DNA of 14,333 nucleotides from Natronohydrobacter sp. (GTDB taxonomy: Bacteria > Pseudomonadota > Alphaproteobacteria > Rhodobacterales > Rhodobacteraceae): NCBI GenBank assembly GCA_007116445.1, contig SKIM01000030.1, forward strand, positions 1 through 14,333, read 5' to 3'. The position numbers and the translations under genes were made by a program. Numbering within the stretch: position 1 is the stretch's first letter; each line of letters begins with the position of its first letter. Under the pieces are notes generated by a model. The model ran no database searches, was not told the DNA's origin, and saw only the letters and a program-made list of their open reading frames with translations. Positions 1 through 6,840 of the stretch are shown piece by piece.

Positions 1-974
1 CAGGCGCGGATATCCTGCTGGGCAATACCTATCATCTGATGCTGCGCCCGACAGCCGAGCGGATCGCGGCGCTGGGGGGCCTGCACCGCTTCATGAACTG
101 GGACCGGCCGATCCTGACGGATTCGGGCGGGTTTCAGGTCATGTCGCTGGCGTCTTTGCGCAAGCTCACCGAGGAAGGCGTGCGTTTTGCCAGCCATATT
201 GACGGCTCCAAGCATCTGTTGACGCCGGAGCGGTCGATGGAGATCCAGCGGCTGTTGGGCTCGGATATCGTGATGTGTTTCGATGAATGTCCCGCGCTGC
301 CTGCGGATCGCAAGACGATCGCGGCCTCGATGCAGCTGTCGATGCGCTGGGCGCAGCGCTCGCGCGATGCCTTCGGCGACCGGCCCGGCCATGCGCTGTT
401 CGGCATCCAGCAGGGCGGGCTTGAGCCGGATCTGCGCGCCGAAAGCGCCGAGGCGCTGCGTGCCATCGGGTTCGATGGCTACGCCATCGGCGGTCTGGCC
501 GTGGGCGAGGGGCAGGGGGCGATGTTTGGCGTGCTCGACTATGCGCCCGGCCAACTGCCCGAGGACAAGCCGCGCTATCTGATGGGGGTGGGCAAGCCCG
601 ATGATATCGTCGGTGCGGTGGAACGCGGCGTGGATATGTTCGATTGCGTGCTGCCCTCGCGTTCCGGGCGGACAGGGCAGGGCTGGACGGCGCGCGGCTC
701 GGTCAATCTGCGCAATGCGCGCCACCGTGATGATCCGCGCCCGCTGGAAGAGGGTTGCGATTGCCCCGCCTGCACAGGCTATAGCCGCGCCTATCTGCAT
801 CATGTGATCAAATCCGACGAGATCATCGGCTCGATGCTTTTGACCTGGCACAACTTGCGCTATTACCAGCGGTTGATGCAGGGGCTGCGCGACGCGATTG
901 CCGCAGGCAGGCTGAGCGCTTTCGTCGCCGAGTTTCATGCGCAGCGGGCGCTGGGTGATATTGCCCCGCTTTAG
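1..974 (+). CDS. tgt: Queuine tRNA-ribosyltransferase (TGT), 5'-truncated by window
   Basis: Exchanges guanine for the queuosine precursor preQ1 at position 34 of GUN-anticodon tRNAs (Asp, Asn, His, Tyr). The reading frame is open from base 3, and the codons before the first internal ATG (39) encode typical family sequence (GADILLGNTYHL), so the gene starts outside the window. About 323 residues are visible of a usual 370-380. Visible motifs: TDSGGFQ with the general acid/base Asp at 120-122; MFDCVLPSRSGR with the nucleophilic Asp at 642-644; a zinc site CxCxxC (Cys codons 756, 762, 771) with the His ligand 26 residues after the last Cys, at 849-851, in TWHNLRYY. All key residues are present, so the enzyme should be active. 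psd follows after 18 bp on the same strand, suggesting co-transcription. Its tRNA substrate class includes the tRNA-Asp(GTC) found 1.5 kb downstream. Confidence 0.97.
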   Translation, partial: GADILLGNTYHLMLRPTAERIAALGGLHRFMNWDRPILTDSGGFQVMSLASLRKLTEEGVRFASHIDGSKHLLTPERSMEIQRLLGSDIVMCFDECPALPADRKTIAASMQLSMRWAQRSRDAFGDRPGHALFGIQQGGLEPDLRAESAEALRAIGFDGYAIGGLAVGEGQGAMFGVLDYAPGQLPEDKPRYLMGVGKPDDIVGAVERGVDMFDCVLPSRSGRTGQGWTARGSVNLRNARHRDDPRPLEEGCDCPACTGYSRAYLHHVIKSDEIIGSMLLTWHNLRYYQRLMQGLRDAIAAGRLSAFVAEFHAQRALGDIAPL

Positions 975-992
975 GGTTCAGGGAGGCCATGA

Positions 993-1691
993 ATGGCACA
1001 GGACATGCTTTCGACCGTGGTGAAGCCGATTCACAAGGAAGGCTACAAGTTCATCAGCATCTTCGCCGGTGTGACAGTGCTCTTGTTCCTGATCGCGGAG
1101 CCTTTGGGTTGGATCGGGGTGGGCCTGACGGTCTGGTGTTACTACTTCTTCCGCGACCCGGAGCGGCAGACGCCGATCCGCGAGGGCCTGATGGTCAGTC
1201 CGGCGGATGGGGTGATCTCGCTGATTGAACCTGCCGTGCCGCCTGCCGAGCTGGAGATGGGCGATCAGGCGCTGACGCGGGTGTCGGTCTTCATGAATGT
1301 GTTCAACTGCCATGTGAACCGCATGCCGATTGGCGGGCGCATCGCAAAGATCGCTTACCGGCCGGGGAAGTTCCTGAATGCCTCGCTCGACAAGGCGAGC
1401 GTGGATAATGAGCGCAATTCCATGGCGATCGAGATGGCCGACGGGCGCAAGATCGCCGTGGTGCAGATCGCGGGGCTGGTCGCGCGGCGGATCCTGTGCG
1501 AGGTCGAGGAAGGCTCGGATCTGCAAACCGGGGCGCGGTTCGGGATGATCCGCTTTGGCAGCCGCGTCGATGTCTATCTGCCCGAAGGCGCGGAGCCACT
1601 GGTCGCGCTGGGCCAGACGATGATTTCCGGTGAAACCGTGATCGCCGATCTGACCAGCGCCGAGCCGCGCCGGATTGCGGATACGCGCTGA
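993..1691 (+). CDS. psd: Phosphatidylserine decarboxylase, short pyruvoyl type
   Basis: Proenzyme of 232 residues that self-cleaves to make a pyruvoyl cofactor and decarboxylates phosphatidylserine to phosphatidylethanolamine at the inner membrane. A hydrophobic N-terminal segment (about residues 20-52) should anchor it. The self-cleavage site is Gly189-Ser190 in GMIRFGSR, close to the C terminus as expected for the short class. The Asp-His-Ser processing triad can be read as Asp72 (SPADG), His107 (NCHVNR) and Ser190. Start: ATG 993 has GGGAGG at 981-986, six bases away; the ATG at 989 is in another frame. It sits 18 bp after tgt and one base before the preferred pssA start, so the two PE-synthesis genes form a tight unit in reverse pathway order. 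Confidence 0.96.
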   Translation: MAQDMLSTVVKPIHKEGYKFISIFAGVTVLLFLIAEPLGWIGVGLTVWCYYFFRDPERQTPIREGLMVSPADGVISLIEPAVPPAELEMGDQALTRVSVFMNVFNCHVNRMPIGGRIAKIAYRPGKFLNASLDKASVDNERNSMAIEMADGRKIAVVQIAGLVARRILCEVEEGSDLQTGARFGMIRFGSRVDVYLPEGAEPLVALGQTMISGETVIADLTSAEPRRIADTR

Positions 1692-1692
1692 G

Positions 1693-2427
1693 ATGGCACC
1701 GCGCGACCGCCTGCCGCTGCTGCAGCTTGTCCCCAATCTGGTGACGATCCTGGGCATGTGCGCGGGTCTGAGCGCGATTCGTTTCACTTTTGACGAGCGG
1801 TTCGAGCTGGCCGCCGCGCTGATCATTTTCGCAGCCATCATGGATGGGTTCGACGGGATGCTGGCGCGCAAGCTGAATGCCGCAAGCTCCTTCGGGGCGG
1901 AACTGGACAGTTTCGCGGATTTCGTCAGTTTTGGCGTTGCGCCGGGCTTTCTGGTCTTCGGCTATGCGCTTTCAGGGCCAATGGCGGGCGCGGGCTGGAT
2001 TTTCGTCCTGATTTTTGCGGTCTGCGGGTGTCTGCGGCTGGCGCGGTTCAATATCTCGCGCGCGGCACCCGATGAAGCCCCTGCCCGCCATTTCGTGGGT
2101 GTTCCCGCGCCTGCAGGGGCGATGCTGGGGCTTTTGCCCGTGTTTCTGGGGCTGTCAGAGCTGGTTGATCCGACCCGCGCGCCGGTTCTCGTGGCGCTGT
2201 ATCTGGCCGGGGTGGGGCTGTTGATGGTCTCGCGCCTGCCCACGCCGTCGATCAAGGGGGTGCGGATCGCGCGCGAAAATGCGGTCTGGGTGCTGGTCGG
2301 CATGAGCGCTTTCGCAGGGCTTCTGGTGATGCGGACCTGGGCCACGCTGGTCGTGGCGGATCTGATCTATCTGGGCGTGCTGGCCTATCTGGCACTGCGC
2401 GCGCCTGCACCGCGGTCGCGGGAGTGA
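1693..2427 (+). CDS. pssA: CDP-diacylglycerol-serine O-phosphatidyltransferase
   Basis: Integral membrane enzyme that condenses CDP-diacylglycerol with L-serine to give phosphatidylserine, the substrate of the neighbouring decarboxylase. The CDP-alcohol phosphatidyltransferase signature DGx2ARx8Gx3Dx3D is perfect: Asp54, Gly55, Ala58, Arg59, Gly68, Asp72, Asp76, counting from ATG 1693. Several hydrophobic helices follow (roughly 85-105, 130-150, 160-175, 195-235). Length is 244 residues. I chose ATG 1693, one base after the psd stop, because the N terminus MAPRDRLPLLQLVPN matches the family; a TTG at 1675 inside psd would add six residues. Translation is probably coupled to psd. The short size and many helices fit the Bacillus/alphaproteobacterial type II enzyme rather than the peripheral E. 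coli type I enzyme. Confidence 0.95.
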   Translation: MAPRDRLPLLQLVPNLVTILGMCAGLSAIRFTFDERFELAAALIIFAAIMDGFDGMLARKLNAASSFGAELDSFADFVSFGVAPGFLVFGYALSGPMAGAGWIFVLIFAVCGCLRLARFNISRAAPDEAPARHFVGVPAPAGAMLGLLPVFLGLSELVDPTRAPVLVALYLAGVGLLMVSRLPTPSIKGVRIARENAVWVLVGMSAFAGLLVMRTWATLVVADLIYLGVLAYLALRAPAPRSRE

Positions 2428-2454
2428 TTGCGCGGATTTCTTTGCGCTTTGGGC

Positions 2455-2483
2455 TTGACGCGGCGGGGCGGATTGCGTAGATC
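2455..2483 (+). promoter_or_regulatory. Candidate sigma-70 promoter of tRNA-Asp
   Basis: TTGACG (2455-2460), a 17-base spacer and TAGATC (2478-2483). This would start transcription near 2490, a few bases before the mature tRNA. The -10 keeps only the key T and A plus one more match, which is common in GC-rich Rhodobacterales. It is inferred from spacing and position only. Confidence 0.55.
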
Positions 2484-2494
2484 GCCTGCATCGC

Positions 2495-2571
2495 GCGGTT
2501 GTAGCTCAGTTGGTTAGAGTACCGGCCTGTCACGCCGGGGGTCGCGGGTTCGAGCCCCGTCAACCGCGCCA
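2495..2571 (+). tRNA. tRNA-Asp (anticodon GTC)
   Basis: The cloverleaf folds completely. Acceptor stem GCGGTTG (2495-2501) pairs with CAACCGC (2561-2567), then discriminator G2568 and an encoded CCA (2569-2571). The D-loop contains AGTTGGTTAGA. The anticodon stem is CCGGC (2522-2526) with GCCGG (2534-2538), with loop CTGTCAC holding anticodon GTC at 2529-2531. T-arm is GCGGG/TTCGAGC/CCCGT (2544-2560). The length is 77 nt. GTC reads both Asp codons, and G34 is a substrate for the TGT encoded upstream. It is followed at once by an intrinsic terminator and preceded by a candidate promoter, so it is probably a single-gene unit. Confidence 0.98.
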
Positions 2572-2576
2572 TTTTC

Positions 2577-2605
2577 AAAACCCCTGCCTTCAGGCGGGGG
2601 TTTTT
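2577..2605 (+). terminator. Rho-independent terminator of tRNA-Asp
   Basis: CCCCTGCC (2581-2588), loop TTCA, GGCGGGGG (2593-2600), then TTTTT (2601-2605). The stem has eight pairs including one T-G wobble, and can be extended by AAAA (2577-2580) with TTTT. It begins six bases after the tRNA CCA. The A-tract upstream could let it work in the minus direction too, but no gene needs that here. Confidence 0.93.
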
Positions 2606-2751
2606 GAGTTTTGAGATGGCCGCCCGCGATGCGGATCGGCGCGGGTCTGGCGGTCATGCGGGTTCTGGACACTCGGCCCTGCGGAGGTTTTTGATCGGGA
2701 GTCCCTTGGGCAGATCTGGACGTCAGGCGCGACTGCCCCATCTCCTGCGTC

Positions 2752-4086
2752 ATGAGTGAGTTTCAACCGCGCCCTGTTCCTGAACGTGCCTTGTCGCGCA
2801 ACCTGCATATGGGGCGGGTCGCAGGCGGCATGATCGGGGCGACGCTGGGCGGTGCGGTGGCGCAGATGCTGCGCGGCAACCGTCCTGACCTGGCCCAGGC
2901 TGCGCTGAGCCCGGCCAATGCATTGCGACTGGCGGGCGGGCTGGCGCATCTGCGCGGCGCGGCGATGAAGCTGGGGCAGATGCTGTCAATGGAAAACGGG
3001 CTGGTGCTGCCGGCTGAATTGACCGCGATTCTGGCCCAGTTGCAGGCGGCGGCGCCCGCGATGCCGCCGCGCCAGCTCAAGGCGATGCTGAGCGCCGAAT
3101 GGGGGCCGGACTGGGCGCGGCAGTTTCAGCGTTTCGACGTGCAGCCGATTGCCGCCGCGTCGATCGGGCAGGTGCATCGCGCTGTGTTGCGCGACGGGCA
3201 GGAGCTGGCGATCAAGGTGCAGTTTCCGGGCGTCGCCGCGAGTATCGACAGCGATATTGCGACTCTGGGGCGGTTGCTGCGAATGCCCGGTCTGTTGCCG
3301 CGCGATCTCGATATCGCGCCTTTGCTGGCCGAGGGGCGGGCGCAGCTGTATGACGAGGCGGATTACACCCGCGAGGCGGCGGCGCTGTCTGCTTATGGCG
3401 CGGCGCTGGCCGATGATGCGGCTTTCATCGTGCCGCGTCTGCATGCGCCTTTGTCCACGGCGCGGATTCTGGCGATGGAGTTCATCGACAGCCAGCCGAT
3501 TGACGCGCTTGTCACGGCACCTCAGGCCACGCGCGACCGGGCGGCGCGTGATTTGATCTCGCTGGTGTTGCGCGAGATTTTTGCGCTGGGACAGATGCAG
3601 ACGGACCCGAATTTCGCCAATTACCGACTGGCCCCGGACGGGCGGATCGTGCTGCTGGATTTCGGCGCGGCGCGGTCGATCAGCGCCGAGGTCGCAGAGC
3701 GCTACCGTGCGTTGCTTGGCGCGCTGCTGGCCTGCGACCATGAGGCGACCCGCGCCCGGATGATCGAGATCGGCTATTTCACCGCATCCCATCCCGGGGC
3801 GCGTCAGGCCCTGATCACGGATCTTGCGCTGCAGGCCAGCGCGCCGCTGCGCCAGGCGTCCGCTTATGATTTCGGGCGCTCGACCCTGATTGCCGATCTG
3901 GCGCAGGCGGGCCAGGCGCTGGGGCAGGCGCGCGATTTCTGGCATGTGCCGCCCGCTGATCTGCTGTTTTTGCATCGCAAGATCGGCGGCATGTTTCTGC
4001 TTGCCCAGCGCTTGCAGGCACAGGTGGCCTTGCATCGGCTGGTTCGGGTCTGGGCCCCGGAGGCGGATGCGGAGCATCCGGTCTGA
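2752..4086 (+). CDS. ABC1/UbiB/ADCK3-family atypical kinase-like ATPase
   Basis: Protein of 444 residues of the ABC1 (UbiB/COQ8) family, whose members support ubiquinone synthesis or lipid homeostasis through ATPase activity rather than ordinary protein kinase activity. Family marks: KxGQ motif at Lys73-Gln76; alanine-rich loop AAASIGQ (134-140) in place of a P-loop; ATP-binding Lys155 (AIKVQFPG); ExD-type segment DEADYTREA (201-209); catalytic loop QTDPNFAN (283-290) with Asp285 and Asn290; DFG at 303-305. The QTDPN form resembles ADCK3/COQ8 more than E. coli UbiB. ATG 2752 is the only standard start after an in-frame stop at 2692-2694; no good ribosome site is visible, so translation may be weak. 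It stands alone, 5 bp from a convergent gene. I cannot tell whether it is the organism's main UbiB or a second paralog. Confidence 0.9.
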   Translation: MSEFQPRPVPERALSRNLHMGRVAGGMIGATLGGAVAQMLRGNRPDLAQAALSPANALRLAGGLAHLRGAAMKLGQMLSMENGLVLPAELTAILAQLQAAAPAMPPRQLKAMLSAEWGPDWARQFQRFDVQPIAAASIGQVHRAVLRDGQELAIKVQFPGVAASIDSDIATLGRLLRMPGLLPRDLDIAPLLAEGRAQLYDEADYTREAAALSAYGAALADDAAFIVPRLHAPLSTARILAMEFIDSQPIDALVTAPQATRDRAARDLISLVLREIFALGQMQTDPNFANYRLAPDGRIVLLDFGAARSISAEVAERYRALLGALLACDHEATRARMIEIGYFTASHPGARQALITDLALQASAPLRQASAYDFGRSTLIADLAQAGQALGQARDFWHVPPADLLFLHRKIGGMFLLAQRLQAQVALHRLVRVWAPEADAEHPV

Positions 4087-4091
4087 ACAGC

Positions 4092-4604
4092 TCAGCAGAG
4101 GCGCAGGTCACTGGGGTCGACGGCGACGCGGGTCTGGTTGCCCATCAATTCCATCAGCAGCCAGACACGGCGCTCGGGTGACATGCTTTCGACCGTCGCG
4201 AGAAAGCTGGAAAACGGGCCTTTGGTCACCATCACCTGATCCCCTGCGCCGAAGCTTTGCGCCGGGTCGTCTTCGGGGGCAGTGCTGCAACGCAGTTGCA
4301 ATTGCGTCACCAGAGCAGCGGGCACTGGCGTCGGGTCGTGCCCGATACTGACCAGTCGCGAGATGCCATAAGTCGAATTGACCGCCCGCCAGCCGCCCTG
4401 CAGCTTGTTGAGCGCCACAAAGAGGTAGCCCGGAAAGAGCGGGCGCGTCTGGGTAACGAATTTTCCGCGGGTGCGGCGGGTTTCTTCATGCATCGGGATA
4501 AAGGTCGTGAACCCCTGCTGCGCAAGGTTGCGCTCAGCGATCCTGTGGCTGTTGGGTTTGATCTGCGCCAGAAACCAGTTGGCGCCGCTCTTGTGATCCG
4601 TCAT
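4092..4604 (-). CDS. NusG paralog (RfaH-like transcription elongation factor)
   Basis: Protein of 170 residues with the two-domain NusG layout: an NGN domain (about 8-105: WFLAQIKPNSHRIAERNL, then PLFPGYLFVAL at 55-65) that binds RNA polymerase, and a C-terminal KOW domain (about 118-167: FGAGDQVMVTKGPFSSF) that can contact NusE/S10 or Rho. Housekeeping nusG normally lies in secE-nusG-rplKAJL; that context is absent, and the divergent NGN sequence points to a specialised paralog such as RfaH, which lets polymerase read through selected long operons. Start ATG 4604 has AGAGG (plus-strand 4609-4613) four bases upstream. It converges on the ABC1 kinase gene with 5 bp between stop codons. A short membrane ORF lies 75 bp upstream on the same strand and may share its transcript. 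The target operon is not in this window. Confidence 0.88.
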   Translation of the reverse strand: MTDHKSGANWFLAQIKPNSHRIAERNLAQQGFTTFIPMHEETRRTRGKFVTQTRPLFPGYLFVALNKLQGGWRAVNSTYGISRLVSIGHDPTPVPAALVTQLQLRCSTAPEDDPAQSFGAGDQVMVTKGPFSSFLATVESMSPERRVWLLMELMGNQTRVAVDPSDLRLC

Positions 4605-4679
4605 GGGGCCTCTGCGCTTTGCGCGGCAAACATGCGCAAAAACCGGCGTCGGATCAAGAATGGAAAGCGGAAGCTTCGC

Positions 4680-4811
4680 TTAATGGTTTACGTTGGTGTC
4701 GGTTTTGTCGCGCTCGGCTGCGTGAATTCGGAACCCGCCAGCGAGAGCCAGCGCGAGGGACAGGATCAGGTAGCTGTAGAGTGTCGCGAAGATGGAAAGC
4801 AGGTCGTGCAT
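4680..4811 (-). CDS. Putative 43-residue single-pass membrane protein
   Basis: Short ORF reading MHDLLSIFATLYSYLILSLA at its start and ending in a charged tail. It has one hydrophobic helix (about residues 4-25, rich in Leu/Ala), then RIHAAERDKTDTN, so a small bitopic membrane protein with a hydrophilic C terminus is predicted. AAAGGGAA lies about 8-10 bases before the ATG and is a plausible ribosome site. A TTTACA-N17-CACAAT promoter candidate lies about 60 bp further upstream. It ends 75 bp before the NusG paralog on the same strand. I recognise no family. Alternatives are a leader peptide or a chance ORF; the coherent helix, ribosome site and promoter argue for a gene, but the sequence is too short to prove coding by composition. 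Confidence 0.5.
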   Translation of the reverse strand: MHDLLSIFATLYSYLILSLALALAGGFRIHAAERDKTDTNVNH

Positions 4812-4871
4812 TGGGCTATTCCCTTTTTGGCAAGGCAATTCAGCTGCCTTCCCTGAGAAGTGTGCCTGTAA

Positions 4872-4900
4872 ATTGTGTCATTCCAGTAACGATATGTAAA
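4872..4900 (-). promoter_or_regulatory. Candidate promoter for the small ORF / NusG paralog
   Basis: On the minus strand, TTTACA (plus 4895-4900), exactly 17 bases, then CACAAT (plus 4872-4877): five and four matches to consensus. Transcription would start near 4865, giving a leader of about 55 nt that includes the 4832-4850 hairpin before the ATG at 4811. Confidence 0.45.
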
Positions 4901-5012
4901 CTTATAGTTGCGACGAAATTATATTACTCGCGCAAAATTTCTTTGTTTCTCAGGTGGTTTCGCACTGTTTTCCCGTCAGGTTCAATAAATGCGCAGATTT
5001 TGACAGGATTTC

Positions 5013-5040
5013 TTGCAAACGCTTCTCATTTGCATATTCT
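5013..5040 (+). promoter_or_regulatory. Candidate promoter of the metal transporter operon
   Basis: TTGCAA (5013-5018), a 16-base spacer and TATTCT (5035-5040), four matches each, giving a start near 5047 and a leader of about 28 nt. A second candidate -35, TTGACA (5000-5005), is a perfect hexamer but no good -10 lies 16-18 bases after it. Either way the palindrome at 5014-5034 lies inside the core promoter, a layout that suits a repressor. Confidence 0.45.
5014..5034 (+). promoter_or_regulatory. Fur/Mur-type metal operator
   Basis: A perfect inverted repeat TGCAAA-N9-TTTGCA, with CTTCTCAT between the arms. From memory this closely resembles the Mur/Fur operators (Mn- or Fe-responsive Fur-family repressor) described before sit/mnt transport genes of alphaproteobacteria; I could not compare it with a matrix. 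It lies 41 bp before the binding-protein start and occupies the space between candidate -35 and -10 elements, so metal-loaded repressor would block transcription. Confidence 0.65.
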
Positions 5041-5074
5041 GCTGACACGAATCACTTCTCTATCTGGGGGGCGC

Positions 5075-6055
5075 ATGGCGACCAAAACCTTGCAGACACT
5101 ATCGATGGCCGCGGCCTTGGCACTGGCCGGGGGGTCGGGCTTGCAGGCCAATTCGCTGAATGTTCTGGCGACGGTCGGAATGATCGCGGATGTTGCGGCC
5201 GATGTGGCCGGGGAATGTGCGCAGGTCAGCGCACTTCTGGGCGCGGGCAGTGATCCGCATTCCTACCGCGCGACGCCTGCGGATGTTGCGAAGCTCGCGG
5301 ATGCTGAGCTGGTGTTCTATGTCGATCCGACGCTGGAGGCGCGACTGGCCGAAGTGCTGGCCGGGTTCAGCGGCCGCACCCCGACCGTGGGTCTGTTGCG
5401 CGCCAGTTTTGACGCCGCGGATCTGCTCGACGACCCTGATGAGCCGGGCGCGGTCGATCCGCATTTGTGGATGGATGTCAGCCGCTGGGCGCAGATCGCA
5501 CCGGTGATTGCCGACGCCATTGCCGAACAGCGCCCCGATTGCGCGGAGATGATGGCCGCGCGGGTGGCGCAGCTCGACGCACAGCTTGATGCGTTGCATG
5601 GCTGGGTCGCTCAGGCCATTGCCTCGATCCCCGAGGGCCAGCGGATTCTGGTCACCGCGCATGACGCATTCCATTATTTCGCCGATGCCTACGGGATGGA
5701 AGCGAGCGAGGCCATCGAGGGAATTTCGACCGAATCTGAAGCGAGTATCGGCGATATCCGCGCTGTGGCGGCTTTCGTTGTCGAGCGCAATGTCCCGGCG
5801 GTTTTCGTGGAAACGACGATCAATCCGCGCACCATCGAGGCCTTGGTGACGGAAGTGCGCAGTCTGGGTCATGATGTCGAGATCGGCGGCGCGCTCTTCT
5901 CGGATGCGATGGGGGATGACGGCACGCCGGAGGGCACCTATATCGGAATGATCCGCGCCAATACGCAGATCGTGACCGAAGCGCTGGGGGGCATGCTGCC
6001 CGACTGGCCTGACGCGCTGCAGGATTGGGCCGTGACATGGGGGCTTGCGCCCTGA
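5075..6055 (+). CDS. troA: Metal ABC transporter, substrate-binding protein (TroA/SitA class)
   Basis: Periplasmic binding protein of cluster A-I (Mn/Zn/Fe), 326 residues. The N terminus (residues 1-25, with MAAALALAGG) looks like a Sec signal peptide. Likely metal ligands are His62 (DPHSY), His130 (DPHLW), His196 (TAHDAFHYF) and Asp277 (LFSDAMG). This His-His-His-Asp set is that of TroA, which binds Zn or Mn, rather than the His-His-Glu-Asp set of PsaA/MntC. The long His-rich loop of ZnuA is absent. Start ATG 5075 has GGGGGG at 5066-5071 and begins the signal peptide; the open frame upstream is leader DNA. It is first in a four-gene operon; the ATPase starts 14 bp after the stop. The Fur/Mur-like operator argues for manganese (or iron), but the residues alone do not settle the metal. 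Confidence 0.93.
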   Translation: MATKTLQTLSMAAALALAGGSGLQANSLNVLATVGMIADVAADVAGECAQVSALLGAGSDPHSYRATPADVAKLADAELVFYVDPTLEARLAEVLAGFSGRTPTVGLLRASFDAADLLDDPDEPGAVDPHLWMDVSRWAQIAPVIADAIAEQRPDCAEMMAARVAQLDAQLDALHGWVAQAIASIPEGQRILVTAHDAFHYFADAYGMEASEAIEGISTESEASIGDIRAVAAFVVERNVPAVFVETTINPRTIEALVTEVRSLGHDVEIGGALFSDAMGDDGTPEGTYIGMIRANTQIVTEALGGMLPDWPDALQDWAVTWGLAP

Positions 6056-6069
6056 AACCGGGAGATCGC

Positions 6070-6840
6070 ATGCGTGAAGACCAGTTGCACGAACCCGATC
6101 AGGCGCTCCATGTCGAGGATCTGACGGTCAGTTATGGCGACACGCCTGCGCTGTGGGATATCGATCTGGATATTCCGCCGGGGGTGATGTGTGCGATCAT
6201 CGGGCCGAACGGCGCGGGCAAATCGACGCTGATCAAGGCCGCGCTGGGCCTGGTGCGCCCGGTGGCCGGGCATGTGCGCTTTCTGGGCCGACCCGTGGCG
6301 CAGATGCGCGGCCAGATCGGCTATGTGCCGCAGCGCCATAGTGTCGATTGGGATTTCCCGACCAATGCGCGCGATGTGGTGGAAATGGGGCTTTATCGAA
6401 GCCTCGGCTGGTTCCGGCGCCCCGGTCGCGCGGCCCGCGCCCGCGCGTTGGCGGCTCTGGCGGAAGTGGGGATGCAGGATTACGCGGATCGCCAGATCAG
6501 CCAGTTGTCAGGGGGGCAACAACAGCGCGTTTTCCTGGCCCGCGCGCTGGTGCAGGACGCGCCGATCCTGATCCTGGATGAGCCGATGGCGGGTGTCGAT
6601 GCGGCGACCGAAGCAGTGATCATCGCGCTTTTGAAGCGGCTGCGCGATGCGGGACGCACGGTCATCGTGGTGCATCACGACCTGACCACGGTGCAGAGCT
6701 ATTTCGACTGGATGGTGATGCTCAATATCCGGATCATCGCGCAAGGTCCGGTGCGCGAGACGTATACGCCGGAAAATCTGCGCGCGGCCTATGGGCGGCA
6801 TCTGGCCCTGATCGCGGACCCGGCGGGCGCTGCGCTGTGA
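6070..6840 (+). CDS. troB: Metal ABC transporter, ATP-binding protein (TroB class)
   Basis: Cytoplasmic ATPase of the Mn/Zn/Fe transporter, 256 residues. Motifs in order: Walker A GPNGAGKST (45-53), Q-loop Gln88 (YVPQR), signature LSGGQ (146-150), Walker B ILILDE (166-171), H-loop His202/His203 (VVHHD). The stretch after the Q-loop, HSVDWDFPTNARDVVEMG, is typical of the metal-chelate class. I chose ATG 6070, with GGGAG at 6060-6064, over the ATG at 6025, which lies inside troA. The stop overlaps the first permease start as TGATG (6838-6842), implying translational coupling. All catalytic residues are present. Confidence 0.95.
   Translation: MREDQLHEPDQALHVEDLTVSYGDTPALWDIDLDIPPGVMCAIIGPNGAGKSTLIKAALGLVRPVAGHVRFLGRPVAQMRGQIGYVPQRHSVDWDFPTNARDVVEMGLYRSLGWFRRPGRAARARALAALAEVGMQDYADRQISQLSGGQQQRVFLARALVQDAPILILDEPMAGVDAATEAVIIALLKRLRDAGRTVIVVHHDLTTVQSYFDWMVMLNIRIIAQGPVRETYTPENLRAAYGRHLALIADPAGAAL

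Larger units (their letters stand above)
4812..5074. other. AT-rich divergent control region, no gene seen
   Basis: Between the small minus-strand ORF and the metal transporter operon. It is clearly more AT-rich than the flanking genes, especially 4860-5060. It holds candidate promoters in both directions, a hairpin on the leader of the minus-strand transcript (AAGGCA 4832-4837 with TGCCTT 4845-4850), and a metal-type operator next to the transporter. The plus frame is open through most of it into the binding-protein gene, but that stretch has no family resemblance and I treat it as non-coding. Confidence 0.7.

Noticed and set aside
2616..2759. A 47-codon plus-strand ORF overlapping the start of the ABC1 kinase
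   Set aside because: No ribosome site, no hydrophobic or domain-like stretch, and it begins in the tail of the tRNA terminator region.
4257..4856. A 199-codon plus-strand frame opposite the NusG paralog
   Set aside because: Mostly antisense to the NusG paralog and the small membrane ORF; sequence is low-quality and unlike any family I know.
4891..4911. GATATGTAAAC-like stretch resembling a Zur half-site
   Set aside because: Only one half matches, the second arm is poor, and it coincides with the candidate -35 of the minus-strand promoter.
5000..5005. Perfect TTGACA as the -35 of the transporter operon
   Set aside because: No acceptable -10 lies 16-18 bases downstream, so the TTGCAA/TATTCT pair was preferred; a weak promoter here cannot be excluded.
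4619..5074. A long N-terminal extension of the metal-binding protein
   Set aside because: The frame is open but AT-rich and unlike protein; ATG 5075 has a ribosome site and starts a signal peptide, and the candidate promoter lies within the extension.
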